Origin: Tretioscincus oriximinensis
Lineage: Eukaryota > Chordata > Lepidosauria > Squamata > Gymnophthalmidae
Length of the DNA: 64,000 bases
Reading direction: 5' to 3'
NCBI GenBank assembly: GCA_022410635.1
Contig: JAJVDF010000460.1
Span: 124,001 to 188,000, forward strand
In this document: positions 34,190 through 46,025 of the stretch, piece after piece
Position numbering within the stretch: the first letter of the stretch is position 1
Layout: each line of letters starts with the position of its first letter
Notes under the pieces: model-generated
Told to the model about the DNA's origin: nothing
Databases searched by the model: none
Seen by the model: only the letters and a program-made list of their open reading frames with translations
Program-made: the position numbers and the translations under genes

Positions 34190-34640
34190 ACTTCACAGGG
34201 TGTCTTGTAGAGAAAGCAACAAAGGTTATGTGAGTTTCCCATTGGGGAAATGGAGCATTATAAAAAAAAGTGAAACCCTTCAAATTTCTTGATGACTTAT
34301 TTAAGCCTCTCCATATAAGATAAAAAATATGTCCCTGGGGTTGGATAGAGATGGAACCATTATAAAACACTGAATCGAAATGAAAATTCTGTAAGCATTC
34401 CAGCAAGACACTGTGATCAATAATATCAAAAGCCACTAAGATATTAAGGAGCAACAGCAAATGTGTACTTTCCCCACCAAAGGTCTGTTTGCCACCAAAG
34501 ATCAATAAGGTTTTAATGCAGATTGAAACAGATGTGCCCACTTTCCTCACCATCTTCTCAAACACCTTGCCCAAAAGCTTTTTGAAAAGTTCAGTTTTGT
34601 TCTCATTGGCACATGGAAGGATTAGAAACAATGGGATGAA
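34190..34640 (-). mobile_element. degenerate L2-like LINE reverse transcriptase, AFDxIDH block
   Basis: Minus-strand translation gives LLLLNILVAFDIIDHSVLLE, matching the reverse-transcriptase motif LLDLSAAFDTIDHSILLE of L2-type LINEs. Upstream LFKKLLGKVFEKMV is also retained. The frame stays open for 147 codons by chance of decay. The YADD block lies about 1.3 kb further on, too far for an intact gene, so other DNA has been inserted between. Confidence 0.7.
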
Positions 34641-34702
34641 ACTGCAAGGAAGTAGATATCAAATAGATGTAAAAAAAAACGTTTCTGTGGTAATGGTGAT
34701 AA

Positions 34703-34870
34703 ACCAGTGAAGTAGGTTGCCACAGGAGGTAATGAGTTTCTCCTTCACTGGATGTCTTCAAACAGAGGCTGGACAGCCTATCTGTCTGGGATGGTTAAGT
34801 GAATCCTGCATTGAGCAGGGACTTGGACACAATGAGCCTGGAAGTCCCTTCCTATTCTATGATTCTATGA
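34703..34870 (+). mobile_element. CR1 LINE 3' end (ATTCTATG-tail type)
   Basis: CR1 3' UTR text (GAGGTAATGAGTTTCTCCTT; GCATTGAGCAGGGACTTGGA) ending in CTATTCTATGATTCTATG. Confidence 0.85.
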
Positions 34871-34904
34871 AACTAACAGGTCTGCAACTAAAATATAGTT
34901 GCTA

Positions 34905-35200
34905 AGACTCTAGTCGCTAAGGAATCCGTCTCTCATCTGAGAGATGGAGTTTTGAAGCCCTGAGTCGGATGTGGGGAGAGGTGAGCACCTTCCACTAGCC
35001 TGTAGCTCTAGCTAACCCAGCTATTCAAAAGCAAGAATTGCAAGAAATTGCAACTGACTGTAAGTAGATACCACCACAGCCTGGTGGAGAAGATAGAATT
35101 TGAGCCTTCGGGCAAAAATACCCTTGCAAGTCGCTTTGAGTCGCTTTGAAAGGTGAGAAAAGCGGAGTATAAGAACCCAGTTCTTCTTCTCTTCTTCTAA
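34905..35200 (+). mobile_element. tRNA-derived SINE with Bov-B-like tail
   Basis: Near full-length copy, missing only the first bases of the tRNA-like head. It ends with GCGGAGTATAAGAACCCAG and a TTC-rich tail. Confidence 0.85.
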
Positions 35201-38100
35201 AGAAAATATTTCAAAGATTTTATCATCAGTAAGGGCCAGCTGAAGCTCCCTAGTCCCCAAGAGATATTTCTGGTTTCGAAATGGGACAAAAAATGGAAGG
35301 TCTCAGCCCATCAGTCCTATTTGCCATTTGGAATATTAGCATAGCTTCAGACCTACACATCTGTTCTGTTCTGTGATGCCCTTCCCTCTATACAAACCAC
35401 AAAACAAATAAATCCCCAGCAAGTATAATCTCAATTTATCATCTCTGCCTTGTATACAAAACCCTTTTTCCCACAGGCTATGCAGACATTTCATAGTTAA
35501 TCCACTCTGATGGTGCACTGGAGAATAACATGATGCTAACCTAGAGAATTGGCAGTCAGGCATATATTCAGATCCCTTTGAATTTTTAATTTTTTAAGAA
35601 CATTGTTATGTATTTTTCTAGTAGAATAAGATAAAATATCTTTCCAGCATTGCTGAATGCCCTTAGGATCCCCAACAGCATTTTAGACTATATTTTATGC
35701 ACTATGAGGAAATCTTAAGGTAAATCTTTTGAGGTATTTATACAGTCTACAAAGTAAAAATAATAGTTTAAAGTGGTTCTGGTTCAGTCCCAAACTTTTC
35801 ACAAACCATTTTTTGTTTCCCTTTATTGTTCTTTTTCTAAATGGTAAACAGCATTGATGCTTTCTGAGCTTCAGGGTAATCTGCAGTGAGACATTTTATC
35901 CATGAGAAATTTCTAGTCTTTTCATAGGCTGCATTCACACTACACCTTAAAATGGGCACAACTGCACAGCCATCATCCACCGTCCCTATTGTATTACCGT
36001 AAAAACCAATTCCAAAATGCTCCCACTTCCTTCAATATGCACACAACTCGTTTCTGCTTTGGAGTTCATGGCCAAATTCTGACACTGCTGCTCCTTTTTG
36101 CCATTCGTGTTAATTGCAGTCTGTCTACAGAGTTCTCCATAGCCACTCTCATGGATATGGGCACTCCCGTCTCAGACGCACACTCATCCGTGACGTTACA
36201 AGAGCCTCAGCCTCTTAGGGAAAGGGGCATTCCTGGGCTGGGTGGCTGCACGCGTAACATGTTCTGCCAGTTCCTCCTGACCACCATTCTCTGCACAGTT
36301 CCTTTCAAACATCGCACACTCCCAAACACGATCTCTTTTTATTTTTCGCCAGGGATGGAGGGAGGAGGGAGGGGGACAAAAAGGACTGCATTTGATGGCG
36401 ATGATGCAGATCTACCCAATCCCATGTTGTGAGCAACTTCGCAAAACAACCCATGAGATCTTCCTTCTCCACTCTCGGGCACCATTGAGCTGCCCTCCAC
36501 CATTCCAGCAGCCAATGGAATCTTGGCATTAATGAATGAGCAGCTCCATCTGTTTTAGCCAGAGTGGTGTAGCCTCGACCCTTTCTTCTTCCTGGCTATC
36601 TGCAAGTCCTGTATCTTGCCCAAGGGGTGACCAAAACCTGGCTGGTTTTTCCCCTCTGGCCCCTTTGGGCCTCATTTTGGGGACTTATCAAAGGGGGTGA
36701 GAGGCAGGTAGGTATGAGAAGTGGGCAGAGAAGAGGTGACAGAGGAGCAGAGCAGCGCCTGAGTGCAAGCAGGAAGCCCACCATCAACTGCTGACTCTTC
36801 CCCTTCCCCTGCCAGAAAAACTGTTTTTTCCGGCTTCCTCTGCAGCTATGGTGGGACGGATTTGGCAGTTGACACATGTGCTATGCAGGCTCTTAATGTG
36901 GACATGGTATTAGGCATCCAAATTGGGTTCAGTTTGAATCAATTTAAAGCACTTTCCATTCAGTGTTAAGTTGTAGTGCGCTTGTAGCCATAGAGTAAAG
37001 TAAGATCTGTGTGCAAGTTGTCTTTCTTCTGATTGTTCGGTAACTACCTGATACAGGAAAGGAATAGGCTTACTGTGAAAGACAAAGTTTGGAAAAAGTC
37101 TTTATTTTGGATTCCAACAGCCACGACTGATAACCACAGAGGGAAGTATCTGTTTTGGCCAAAGTAGACATTTGATATATTCTGATGGGTATGCTGCTTT
37201 TTCATTACTTTTTTCTTCTGTTAAATCTGCTAGTGTGCATGTTAAAGTAATAGTAGGCTTACTATAGGATTATCATATTTCAAATGTGGTAACCTAAGAA
37301 ACCTCACCACCAAATAAGCTTTGCACATTTTCCTGCCCCTTGTCACACCCCCTCCCTCCACTCAAAGTCATGCCCAGGCAAAATCCCTGGAAGTCCAGCA
37401 ATGGAGGCTACTGACTTGTAATGTCAACATATGTTCTTAGTACTGCTGCTGCAGTCCTGTGGACAGCATAAGGATTATCACGATAATGTGTTGACCATTT
37501 GCAGTGCTATGAAGGTGTTCGTTTGGACACACCATGAGTGTTGAAATGTAATTTATTTATTTATTTTAAAAAAAAACTATAGAAATGAAATAACTGGTAC
37601 CAAATAGCAAAGATAGCACCCAGTAGCCTTATTGTTCTCTTTTTTGTAAAAATATAAGACTGAGACACAGGTGTGGCCTATACGTTGTTTTTTGTTCCAG
37701 AGAAATATCTCAATCTGGGTCCAGAAAACCCAGCAAGGGGATCTTGTACCATTTTAAAGATGAACAAGAAAAAGGTTAGTTTTCGTATTAGTTTCTAAAG
37801 TGCTACAATATTGTTTTTTGCTGTGTTTATTGATCATGAGGGTATTATATAATAGAGAAGTGCAAAATTTGGTTTATAATGATCAATTTGTGTGAACATG
37901 TTTGAATGAATTTACATCGAACAAACATTTTATTGTTTGCCCATTCACGTTCAAATGAATGAAACCAGGTAGTGAGGAACAGTTTGTGCTTATGCTTTTT
38001 TCAGTGAAAAAATAGGTGTTGCAAATGCATTTGAACGCCAATGTAAACTCCTGGTTGTTTGAGAGATCTCCCATTTCAACCTGCTTGTGCCTTTCAACCT
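35201..38100. other. unassigned DNA, GC-richer at 36.1-36.9 kb
   Basis: A 147-codon ORF at 35989-36432 and a 93-codon antisense-type ORF at 36596-36877 lie in a GC-richer patch. They show no domain, no conserved motif and no CpG island. The GCTGCATTCACACTACACC at about 35929 resembles openings of decayed DNA elements. I do not call a gene here. Confidence 0.35.
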
Positions 38101-38101
38101 G

Positions 38102-38396
38102 CTCAGTTGCTTAGGAATTCGTCTCTCACCTGGGAGATCGGGTTTCAAAGCCCTGTGTGGGACGTGGGGAGGGGTGAGCACCTTCCACTAGCCTGTAGCT
38201 CTAGCCAACCCAGCTATTCGAAAGCATGAATTGCAAGAAATTGCAAATGACTGCAAGTAGATACATGGGAACCACCATAGCCTGGTGGGGAAGATAGAAT
38301 GTGAGCCTTCGGGCAAAATATATCCTTGTAAGCCGCTTTGAGTCCCTTTGAAAGGTGAGAAAAGCGGGGTATAAGAACCAAGTTCTTCTTCTTAGT
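38102..38396 (+). mobile_element. tRNA-derived SINE with Bov-B-like tail
   Basis: Well preserved. It has GCTCAGTTGCTTAGGAATTC, a B-box-like segment, the conserved body, GCCGCTTTGAGTCCCTTTGA and AAAGCGGGGTATAAGAACC, with a TTC tail. An L2 relic abuts its 3' end. Confidence 0.85.
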
Positions 38397-38399
38397 CTG

Positions 38400-38685
38400 C
38401 ACATCCCTCAGTGGCAAAGAGGTGGAAACTCAGAATAGGGTGTTCTCCGTGGCAGTCACCAGACTGTGGAATAGCCTCCTCTTTGAGGTGCGTCAATCAC
38501 CATCTCTATGTGCATTCAGAAAATGCTTGAAGATGCACTGGCCTTTGGCTGAAAAAAATGCTCTCCCTTCCCAACTTTTAGATGTGGCTGATTTAATATG
38601 TTAATTTGAGTTTTTATTGTTAACTGCACTGACACATTTGGGTATAGGACAGTACAGAAATATAAATAAATAAATAAATAAAATC
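38400..38685 (+). mobile_element. L2-like LINE ORF2 C-terminal relic with tail
   Basis: The plus strand at 38422-38560 encodes RVFSVAVTRLWNSLLFEVRQ followed by SPSLCAFRKCLK. This is the L2 ORF2 C-terminal signature. It ends with an AAATAAAT tail at about 38660-38685. Confidence 0.8.
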
Positions 38686-40246
38686 TGCTCTGGAGTTTGG
38701 TTTGATAGCAAACAGTACCCATTTGCATCTCTAGTATATCATGGACATCTGAAGTGGCATGTGTCTTTGAACATGTTCTTCCACTTACATAGGAATTGTG
38801 GCTTAATGATTTTTCATAGGTATTGTTATATGTTATATTTAAATGTGGAACATGAGTGAAGAATCACTCTGATGTATGAAATATCCATTGATCTATATCT
38901 GTCATAGGGCCAAATATTAATAATAAGAATAAAGAGGAAGTGAGAGAGATACTTATGTACACAATCATTGCAATATTCCAAATGTTCTTGAACTGCATTT
39001 CCCATCAGTCATGCCATTCTAGCCAGTGATAAGTAGTAACAGACTCATTTATGTCTCATGCAGCCTTAATTGGAATCAGGCTCATTAAAAATAATGTTCA
39101 AATTGGAGACACGTTGACCTACTCCATACATGTTCTATGTACATATGGCTAAAGCAAAAGCATGATCTCTTTTATTCAAAAAAGAGAGTTTTTTTTACTT
39201 TACTGCCCTTCAAATAGAGCTAATTACATAGGGAAGAAAAGTTGGAGCTGGTGAAGAGTGATCATTTAAAGCCATTTCTTTTGCAGAACAGAACAAAAAG
39301 AAGGACCAAGGGCATGGATAGGGCTTGAAAAAAGAAAAGAAAAGAGAAAAACCATCTAATGAGGATGTTGAGATAAGTGCTTGTGAAGAAAACTGGCAAA
39401 AAAGGAGCTTTTAGTCTAAAAATCCATAAATAAGTAGGCATCAGATGGGTACTAGAACATTTATAACAAGAGAGGCCGCCAAGCTGCATCCTTCTACGCA
39501 GGAGCGACAACTCTCTCTTAACAAGCTAGTTTTTCTCCTTTTCAAATATTAATTTTAAAAAAGAAATACTTGAAAATTAAGGAGCTTCATTCATGTCTTT
39601 GAATCCATTATACATGCAGACACTGACAGTGATTCTGCTTTAGATATAATTATGAAAAGCTGGCAAGCTCCTCACATGTGGAAAATGCTTAAGTGGCTTG
39701 CCCTTTGACTTTTCTCTGGTGATCTTGTAACTTGGAGGTAGTGGGCACTATAGATATACAGCTTTAGGGAGGTGACTTAAGCCATTTCATTCTGAGGACT
39801 GCTACTCCCACCCTTGCCCTAAATAACCAGGGGACTTGGCTGAGCATGGTACACAAAGAGGTATAAAGGGTAGGTATTTGAGGCACAGTCTAATTATCCA
39901 GAAAGGACGTTGTCCTCAAGTATTATCTGAGTCGGCATTTAGTACAGCTCTTGTAGGGCATAAAGGAGAAGGGGAAAAACAAACCTGAAAGGGAAACCGA
40001 GATAAAAGGATGAAAAAGAGAAAAACATCTTTTATAGCTCCATGCTATTTTCATGCACTGCCATTCATTGTAAGCTTTGCAAGTGATAAGCAGTAGGGAT
40101 TCTGTGGCTGAAGTGGCAGATGGAATTAGGAGAAGCATATACCATCTTCCCTAGGCTTAGGATGGCTTGGTGGCCTATTTGAAATGCTTTAAGTAATAAT
40201 GAGAAAGAGTATCATGATTGATTAAGAGTGTGGGTGTGTGTATATA
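38686..40246. other. unassigned DNA
   Basis: No gene or named repeat is recognised. Confidence 0.4.
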
Positions 40247-40440
40247 TAGAGTTAGTTTAGTGTATTGGTTAGAGTGGTGGACTTTTATCTGGCAGTATCC
40301 TGGTTGGATTCCACACTCCTCCAGCTGGATGATTATGGACCAATCACAATTCTTTAGAACTCTCTCAGCCCAGCTTACTTCTCAAGTTGTCTGTTGTGAA
40401 GAAAGCAACAAAAACTTTGTGTGCTGCTGTTTGGTGAGAA
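40247..40440 (+). mobile_element. Sauria-type SINE, tail replaced by simple repeats
   Basis: tRNA-like head (TTAGTGTATTGGTTAGAGTG, B-box-like GGTTGGATTCC) and the conserved GAACTCTCTCAGCCCAG block. The tail runs into TTG/TAG simple repeats at 40442-40499 with an undetermined base at 40460. Confidence 0.8.
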
Positions 40441-40499
40441 GTGTGTTGTTGTTCTTCTTNTTGTTGTTGTTTATTAATTAGTAGTAGTAGTAGTAGTGT

Positions 40500-41143
40500 T
40501 TATGTATATATGCATACACACACATACATAAATGCAGGATCTTTATTCACAACATAATAATACAATGATACAATATAACATTATATAATTTCATCATCCC
40601 TGCATCTTTGTCTCTCTCCCAAACATTTATGGCTCCGATATTTTAATAACACTCTCAATTTTAATATCTTTGAAACAACCCAGAGATCCTGGGTCTACAG
40701 TCTATTAAAACAGGTCTTAAAGTGGATTCCACCACTGCTGATCCCCCGGTCTTTCAGTTCAAAGTAATTAGAAAACGGTTAGGGTTAATGCCAGCCCCAT
40801 AAGCAAAGGAACTTTCCAGCGGTCCCTCCAGAAGAAACAGATTAAAATCCAGGAAAAAGTTGTTTGGATTTTCTTTGTTCGCAGTCCGTTTTCTGCATAA
40901 ACCCAGCCCTCTAGTCCTCCAGAATTTTTTTTCTTTACCACTTTAAAATGGAGGCCCTGTACACATGGAACATTATTCTGGGTAGCATCTCGGAGGATTA
41001 TGGAAATTGCATGTTATGAACCATGGATCGATTAGTGGGAAGGGAACTCCACATTCTGATCATCTACCTATTAATGTAAAGAACTGCAAAGGGCAGGTTT
41101 GCAAATGTCTGTACAAAGGGAGGGACAAAAAACCCTTCTCCTT
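40500..41143. other. unassigned DNA
   Basis: AT-rich sequence, then moderately GC-rich sequence. Nothing is assigned. Confidence 0.4.
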
Positions 41144-41453
41144 AAGAAGAAGAACAACAACAAGAAGACGAACAAGAACAACTGGGTTCTTATACCCCAC
41201 TTTCCTCACTTTTCAAAGGGACTCAGAGCAGCTTACAAGGGTATTTTGCCCAAAACATTCTGTTTTCCCCATCAGGCTGTGGTGGTTCTCATTTATCTAC
41301 CTGCAGTCAGTTACAATTTCTTGCAATTCTTACTTTCGAATATCTGGTTTGGCTAGAGCTACAGGCTAGGAGAAAGTGCTCACCCCTCCCCACGTCTGCC
41401 ACAGGGCTTCGAAATCTGACCTCCCAGATGAGAGACTGTCTCCTTAGCAACTG
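41144..41453 (-). mobile_element. tRNA-derived SINE with Bov-B-like tail
   Basis: Plus-strand text runs from an (AAGAAC)-rich tail and GGGTTCTTATACCCCACTTT to GAGAGACTGTCTCCTTAGCA. It is near full-length with modest divergence. Confidence 0.85.
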
Positions 41454-41566
41454 CTGCATACATAATATGACGAAAAGGTGCTGAAGTGGGTGGGTTGAAT
41501 GGCTTGATTTGGCATGGCTCTTTTCATGTTCTTAAGGCAAAACATAGGAAGTTTTCACAACGGCTT

Positions 41567-41772
41567 TGGTCACACCTATTTTTTAATCCAGCTTCATTTC
41601 ACTTTCAGAATGGAAAAACACAACAGTGTTTTCTTTCCACATAGTTTAAACCAGGGTGGACTATCTGAGTTAGAGAATGCCAACCCCTCCCTACATCTCT
41701 CCACTTTGCTAATGTGTTCTCTTATTCCGAAACAGGACTGAAGCTGGATTAAAACTTAAGTATGTCCAGGGC
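41567..41772. mobile_element. foldback MITE-like element
   Basis: The left arm (TTTTTTAATCCAGCTTCATT) and right arm (GACTGAAGCTGGATTAAAAC) are inverted. Inner CTTTCCACATAGTTTAAACC is shared in inverse with 28640-28670. It is non-coding. Confidence 0.7.
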
Positions 41773-42602
41773 CAGTTCTTCTCATGACCTTCTCTTCTCT
41801 ATATTATTCCTGTGAAAATGAGAGGCCTTGGAAATAGTGCCACTTTTTATTATTTAGAGCTGTGCCTCTGTGCAATCCAGAACATGTTGAAATGGGATGG
41901 GGGTGGCAAATCAGGCAAATGAAACAGTCTTGCAGTCTGTCTCTACTGTTCAGAGATAGGCAAAAGAGAAACAAAAGACAGAAGGATGGTTTACCTACTG
42001 TCTCTATTCCTGTGCCCCTAGTGGTCATAAAAATGAAAGACAAAGAAAGAGTTGATCCTCCCTGACAGAGTTTTTCCCACAGAATGCTTCATTAGTGCCT
42101 TTAATTAGAGCCCCTTCCCTCCTTTAAAATCTTTTATTACTTTTCCAGGTGCAAACTACTCCCAGTGAGCTGTTTTAAATCACTACCTCAATAACCAAAT
42201 TAAAACACAGATTTAAATCAAGTCCCTGTGATACTTCACGCATTTTGCCTCAAATAATGTGATAGTACCATTTCAATTACCACATGACAATGAATTTTCT
42301 CCAAGCCCTAGTGAAAGTGAAAGAGATCCTCTGCTTCTATTTTTATTAATGTTATGGAAAGCAAAATGAGAATTTGTAAATTATATGCACCTGAGTATGT
42401 TCCTCAAAATAGTTCCAACATTTAGTTTAAAAGGCGGAAGAGGAGGAAAGATGACCAACCTCAGGCCTAACTTTTGGCCTTATTCCGTTTGAGAAAGTGG
42501 TCTAAGGGGTCTGCTGTGCAAATGTTATATTTCAGGCTAGTGCAGGCCATGTCAAGGCCTGTGCTAGCCCAGAATGGTACATGGACAGGAAGCCCTTTAG
42601 AC
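41773..42602. other. unassigned DNA
   Basis: Nothing recognisable. Confidence 0.4.
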
Positions 42603-42801
42603 TAGGCTGACCAGATGACCTCTTTTTTGGGGGGTGGAAACCTAGTTTTGGGGTGCCTTCCGTTTTTTGCTGAGGAAAATGTTTTTCAAAAAAAAGATTA
42701 TTTTAAAAAAAAATTATTATAATTTTACCTCAGCAAAAACCGGGAGGCACCCCAAAACCGGGTTTTCACCCCCCCCAAAAGGGGGTCATCTGATCAACCT
42801 A
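42603..42801. mobile_element. hAT-like MITE, copy 1
   Basis: 199-bp foldback with terminal inverted repeats TAGGCTGACCAGATGACC (left) and the inverse of TAGGTTGATCAGATGACC (right). Inner arms carry GGTTTTGGGGTGCC in both orientations. It is flanked by an 8-bp near-duplicate, CTTTAGAC at 42595-42602 and CTTTAGAG at 42802-42809. An 8-bp target duplication is the hAT hallmark. Confidence 0.8.
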
Positions 42802-42809
42802 CTTTAGAG

Positions 42810-43230
42810 CACTTTTTAGAATAGAATGAGGCCAAGTGCGAATTAGCCCTTCGATAATTCATTCTCCATTTCCTCTGTACTCACTGTTAACAAGGTCACT
42901 GGTAATAGGAATTAAAACTACATTGTTTCAGTACTGTACAGTAAAATAAAGAGATGGAGCACCCAACCTATGGCATCCAACACCTTGAGGAAGCTCACGG
43001 GCGCAATGTTCAAATGACCAAAGATGCCTGCTGTTGTAATGATCTTCACGTCCCCAAAGAGTGTCAGCTGTTGTGATAGCAGCTTTTAGCCAATGCAACA
43101 AAGGGCCTTTTGTATTTAGAGATGACACTTTTGGTCCAGAATCGAGTTCTCAACTTGGGTGATAGAAGGAAAAGTGTGGGATGAATCCTGTACTTTGCCC
43201 CAGAAGTAGGAACAGGCACTTGGGAGATTC
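42810..43230. other. unassigned DNA
   Basis: Nothing recognisable. Confidence 0.4.
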
Positions 43231-43416
43231 CAGCCTTGTTCTGACATATACTTTTAGTTTTCCAGTCTTGTTTTTTTCCTCATTTAGTCCAGTTCTTTGT
43301 GTGCAATTGGAGGGCCTCTGTGTGAGACAGAATGCTGGACTAGATGGGCTCTAGCTCTGTTCAGCATGGCTCCTTTTATGTTCTTAGGACTAAATATATG
43401 AGTCAGAATAGCACCC
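43231..43416. mobile_element. foldback MITE-like element split by a CR1 end
   Basis: Left arm (TTGTTCTGACATATACTTTT, TTTAGTCCAGTTCTT) and right arm (GGACTAAATATATGAGTCAG, AATAGCACC). It is a relative of the elements at 1689 and 3103. The CR1 fragment at 43298-43386 lies exactly between GTTCTT and AGGACTA, a continuous phrase in the 3103 copy. Confidence 0.65.
43298..43386 (+). mobile_element. short CR1 LINE 3' end nested in a MITE
   Basis: Only the last 90 bp of CR1: GAGACAGAATGCTGGACTAG through to CTTTTATGTTCTTA. Confidence 0.8.
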
Positions 43417-43424
43417 TTCAAGCA

Positions 43425-43540
43425 GGAAGTTGAGATTCACTGAAGGTTTTGCCTTTTTCTGCTGCTTGAGATTCTCAGAAGCAATTGGTGAACCACTGCT
43501 TGGAGACGGAATGCTGGACTAGATGGTATAGTATAGAATG
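43425..43540 (+). mobile_element. CR1 LINE 3' UTR fragment
   Basis: Diverged CR1 3' text (CTGCTTGAGATTCTCAGAAG; GACGGAATGCTGGACTAGAT) without the final repeats. Confidence 0.65.
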
Positions 43541-45463
43541 CTCTACTAGCACATAGTCATCATAAGATTCCTATCACATTCTTAGGGATTATCTATTATT
43601 GTCTGCTAAATTAGTTATAAATTAGAATGATAAATTACAGCACTTATTCAAGCAATCATAACAGGCAAACAAAGTGTTTTGAATTTATATTCGTTTCTTA
43701 GAGATGCCAGGATTGATAGTAAATAAAATCAATTATTTTTTCCTTCCATTTCAATTTTTCCCTCTTTGAACTATTCTTCCTCTACACATTTACAAATACT
43801 GTAACTAGGGCTGCCATAATCTAAGTGTCCTACTCCGGGACACAATTTATAAATTATCCCCAAGATGCCTCTTTATACTGCACTAGTCAGGTAATTATTA
43901 GATTATGGAGGTATTTATTAAGATAATTCTTTAATAAGGAAAAGCAAAAAAGTAACTGGAAGTACCCACATATAATGTGCTTGGATGTAATTTAAAAAAA
44001 CCAAAAAGGACCACTTAGATTATTTAGAATAAAGCCATGAGCACTTGACTACTTTTCTAGAACAAAGTTTTGACCTTTAATTTTGAAAAAAAATAGAGAG
44101 AGATAAATCATCTATTTCTGCTCATAATTTCCTCCAAATAGATGTCAAGAACAATAACATAGCCCAAGAGATTAAAATTAGTCTTTTCCTAGGGAGGTAG
44201 CAATATTATACTGCTGACTTTTTTAGAGCATGAGTGAAGCAACAATATCAAATCAATTGATTGATTACCAGAGTGAGAGAGTTTCAAATGTTTTAGAGCC
44301 ACAGGTTAGAAATTTACATTTGTATTTCTTAGTGCTAGACAGCACCCTGTGCATTGATGGTGCTTGATGAATAAATAAACAAACAAGTAGTGACAAATAG
44401 TCAAACATCGCGATTTTTCCAGAAGCACAATATTTCAACAATGTGAAGAAGATTTGGTGCACAGTACTGCCCCAAATCTTAAAACTTGGGATACAATATA
44501 ATTGGGAATTATACTGCATCCAGTGAGCAGAATTTACCTCTGAATCCACATTTTTTCTGTAGCATGCTTTTTCAATGTAGAAAGTGTGATTCTTCCTTAA
44601 CTGCGTTTTCTCCTAGACCTGCCCAATTTCAGTATTTCTCAGACATCAGATATGCATATTCTCTATTACCATTTTTGATAGTACAAGTCTCTGGCCTCAC
44701 ATTGAAGCCAAAGGAGACAAACAGAGGTGATGGGGGAAATGTGCAAATGAATGAGACTGAAATAGACATGAACAAAAACATCCTTACTTGTAAAAATGTT
44801 TGCACAAGGATACTTTTGCATAGAGCAGAGAATAGAAAATGGTGGGAGATACACCAAAGACTGAGTGGATATGCAGACAAATGATTTACAGAACCAGTCA
44901 GGAGGTTCAGGTGGATGTGGTCAAAATAAGCCATTATGCATAAAATGTGTTAGGCTGTTTCTCCACAAAGCAGTACTCCAGACTGCTGCCTTTTTAAGCA
45001 CTATTTCTACGAAGAACTTACACAAGCATTGTAGAGCACTCACAAGCATGAAGAGATCTCCTTTCTACTTTGTGAATTCAATGACATTTCCCAGAAAACC
45101 CTGTCATAAAACCTGTGTTGTGATTGTGGAAGTACCCACACACCTCCCTGTTGCTCCTACTCATAATTGTGAGTCCAGATGCTTCTTTCTTCTCCCTGGA
45201 TTTATAATAAAAAGGAAGTAAACCTCACTACAAATCCCAGGAGGATTAGGGATGGAAGCTCTCCAAGGAAATGCTGTTTCTTTCTTGTGATTGGTTGTTG
45301 TGGCATTGTCTTTCCCTCCTTTCTCCCCACCTGAGAAATCCTTTATTTTAAGAAAAGGAACAAGGCAAAAAAATCTGCCATTTCAAAATGCCCTGCTGTC
45401 ATCCTTTTAACAACTCTTTAACAAATACAATACAAATATGTAATACATATCACATTGTTATTA
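43541..45463. other. unassigned DNA
   Basis: ORFs of 94-132 codons occur at 44265-45221, but no domain or motif is recognised. They overlap each other on both strands and look like chance. Confidence 0.4.
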
Positions 45464-45788
45464 TATACTGCCTCAGTGCTGCCCACTGAGCGCTCTGCAA
45501 AGGGTTCACTGACAGCTTTAAGATAATTGAGCTCCCTTTCTGCATGGGAGTCACCATGTTAGGAGACTCCGCCCTCTGCTCCACTAACATGGCACCACCA
45601 GTTTCGCCCACTGTCCCAGCAGCCAACTGGGACAGCGGGAGGCACCGGCAGCGCCATGTTAGTGGAGCAGAGAGTGGAATCTCCTAACATGGCAACTCCC
45701 ATGCGGAAAGGGAGCTGAATTACCTTAAAGCACGCCGTTAGCGAATCCTTTGCAGAGCGCTCAGGGCCGGCGCTGTACAGCATATATA
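45464..45788. mobile_element. 0.3-kb palindromic (foldback) element
   Basis: Two arms of about 150 bp are near-identical inverted copies. Shared blocks include GAGCGCTCTGCAAAGG, AGCTCCCTTTC.GCATGGGAG and CTGCTCCACTAACATGGC. The centre is CTGTCCCAG / CTGGGACAG at 45611-45635. It is GC-rich compared with its AT-rich flanks (TATATA on both sides). It has no coding capacity. It is probably a MITE of unknown superfamily. Confidence 0.75.
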
Positions 45789-45837
45789 TTATAATGATGG
45801 TAATATTATTAATTGATATTTAATTTATTGAGAGCCA

Positions 45838-46025
45838 TTCTGGTAATCTGTTTGGAGTGTTCAACTATAACTTGATAGCCTCCCAATTTGATTCCACACT
45901 CTTCCACGTGGGCCACTTACAGTTATTTTCAACCTCTCTCAGTCCCAAATACTTCATAAGATGTTTGTTGTGGAGAAAACAAAAAAAAGCTATGTGTGCC
46001 ACACTTTGGTTGGCTATTCTGAGAT
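45838..46025 (+). mobile_element. Sauria-type SINE, diverged
   Basis: Follows the 50048 copy closely in order: B-box-like TTTGATTCCACACTCTTCCA, CCTCTCTCAGTCCCAAATAC, TGTTGTGGAGAAAAC and TATGTGTGCCACACTTTGG. The head and tail are weak. Confidence 0.75.

Noticed and set aside
35989..36432. 147-codon plus-strand ORF in a GC-richer patch
   Set aside because: No domain, signal or conserved motif, no CpG island or promoter signs, and overlapping ORFs on the other strand.
44265..45221. ORFs of 94-132 codons
   Set aside because: They are on both strands over the same DNA, with no motif; chance open frames in AT-rich sequence.
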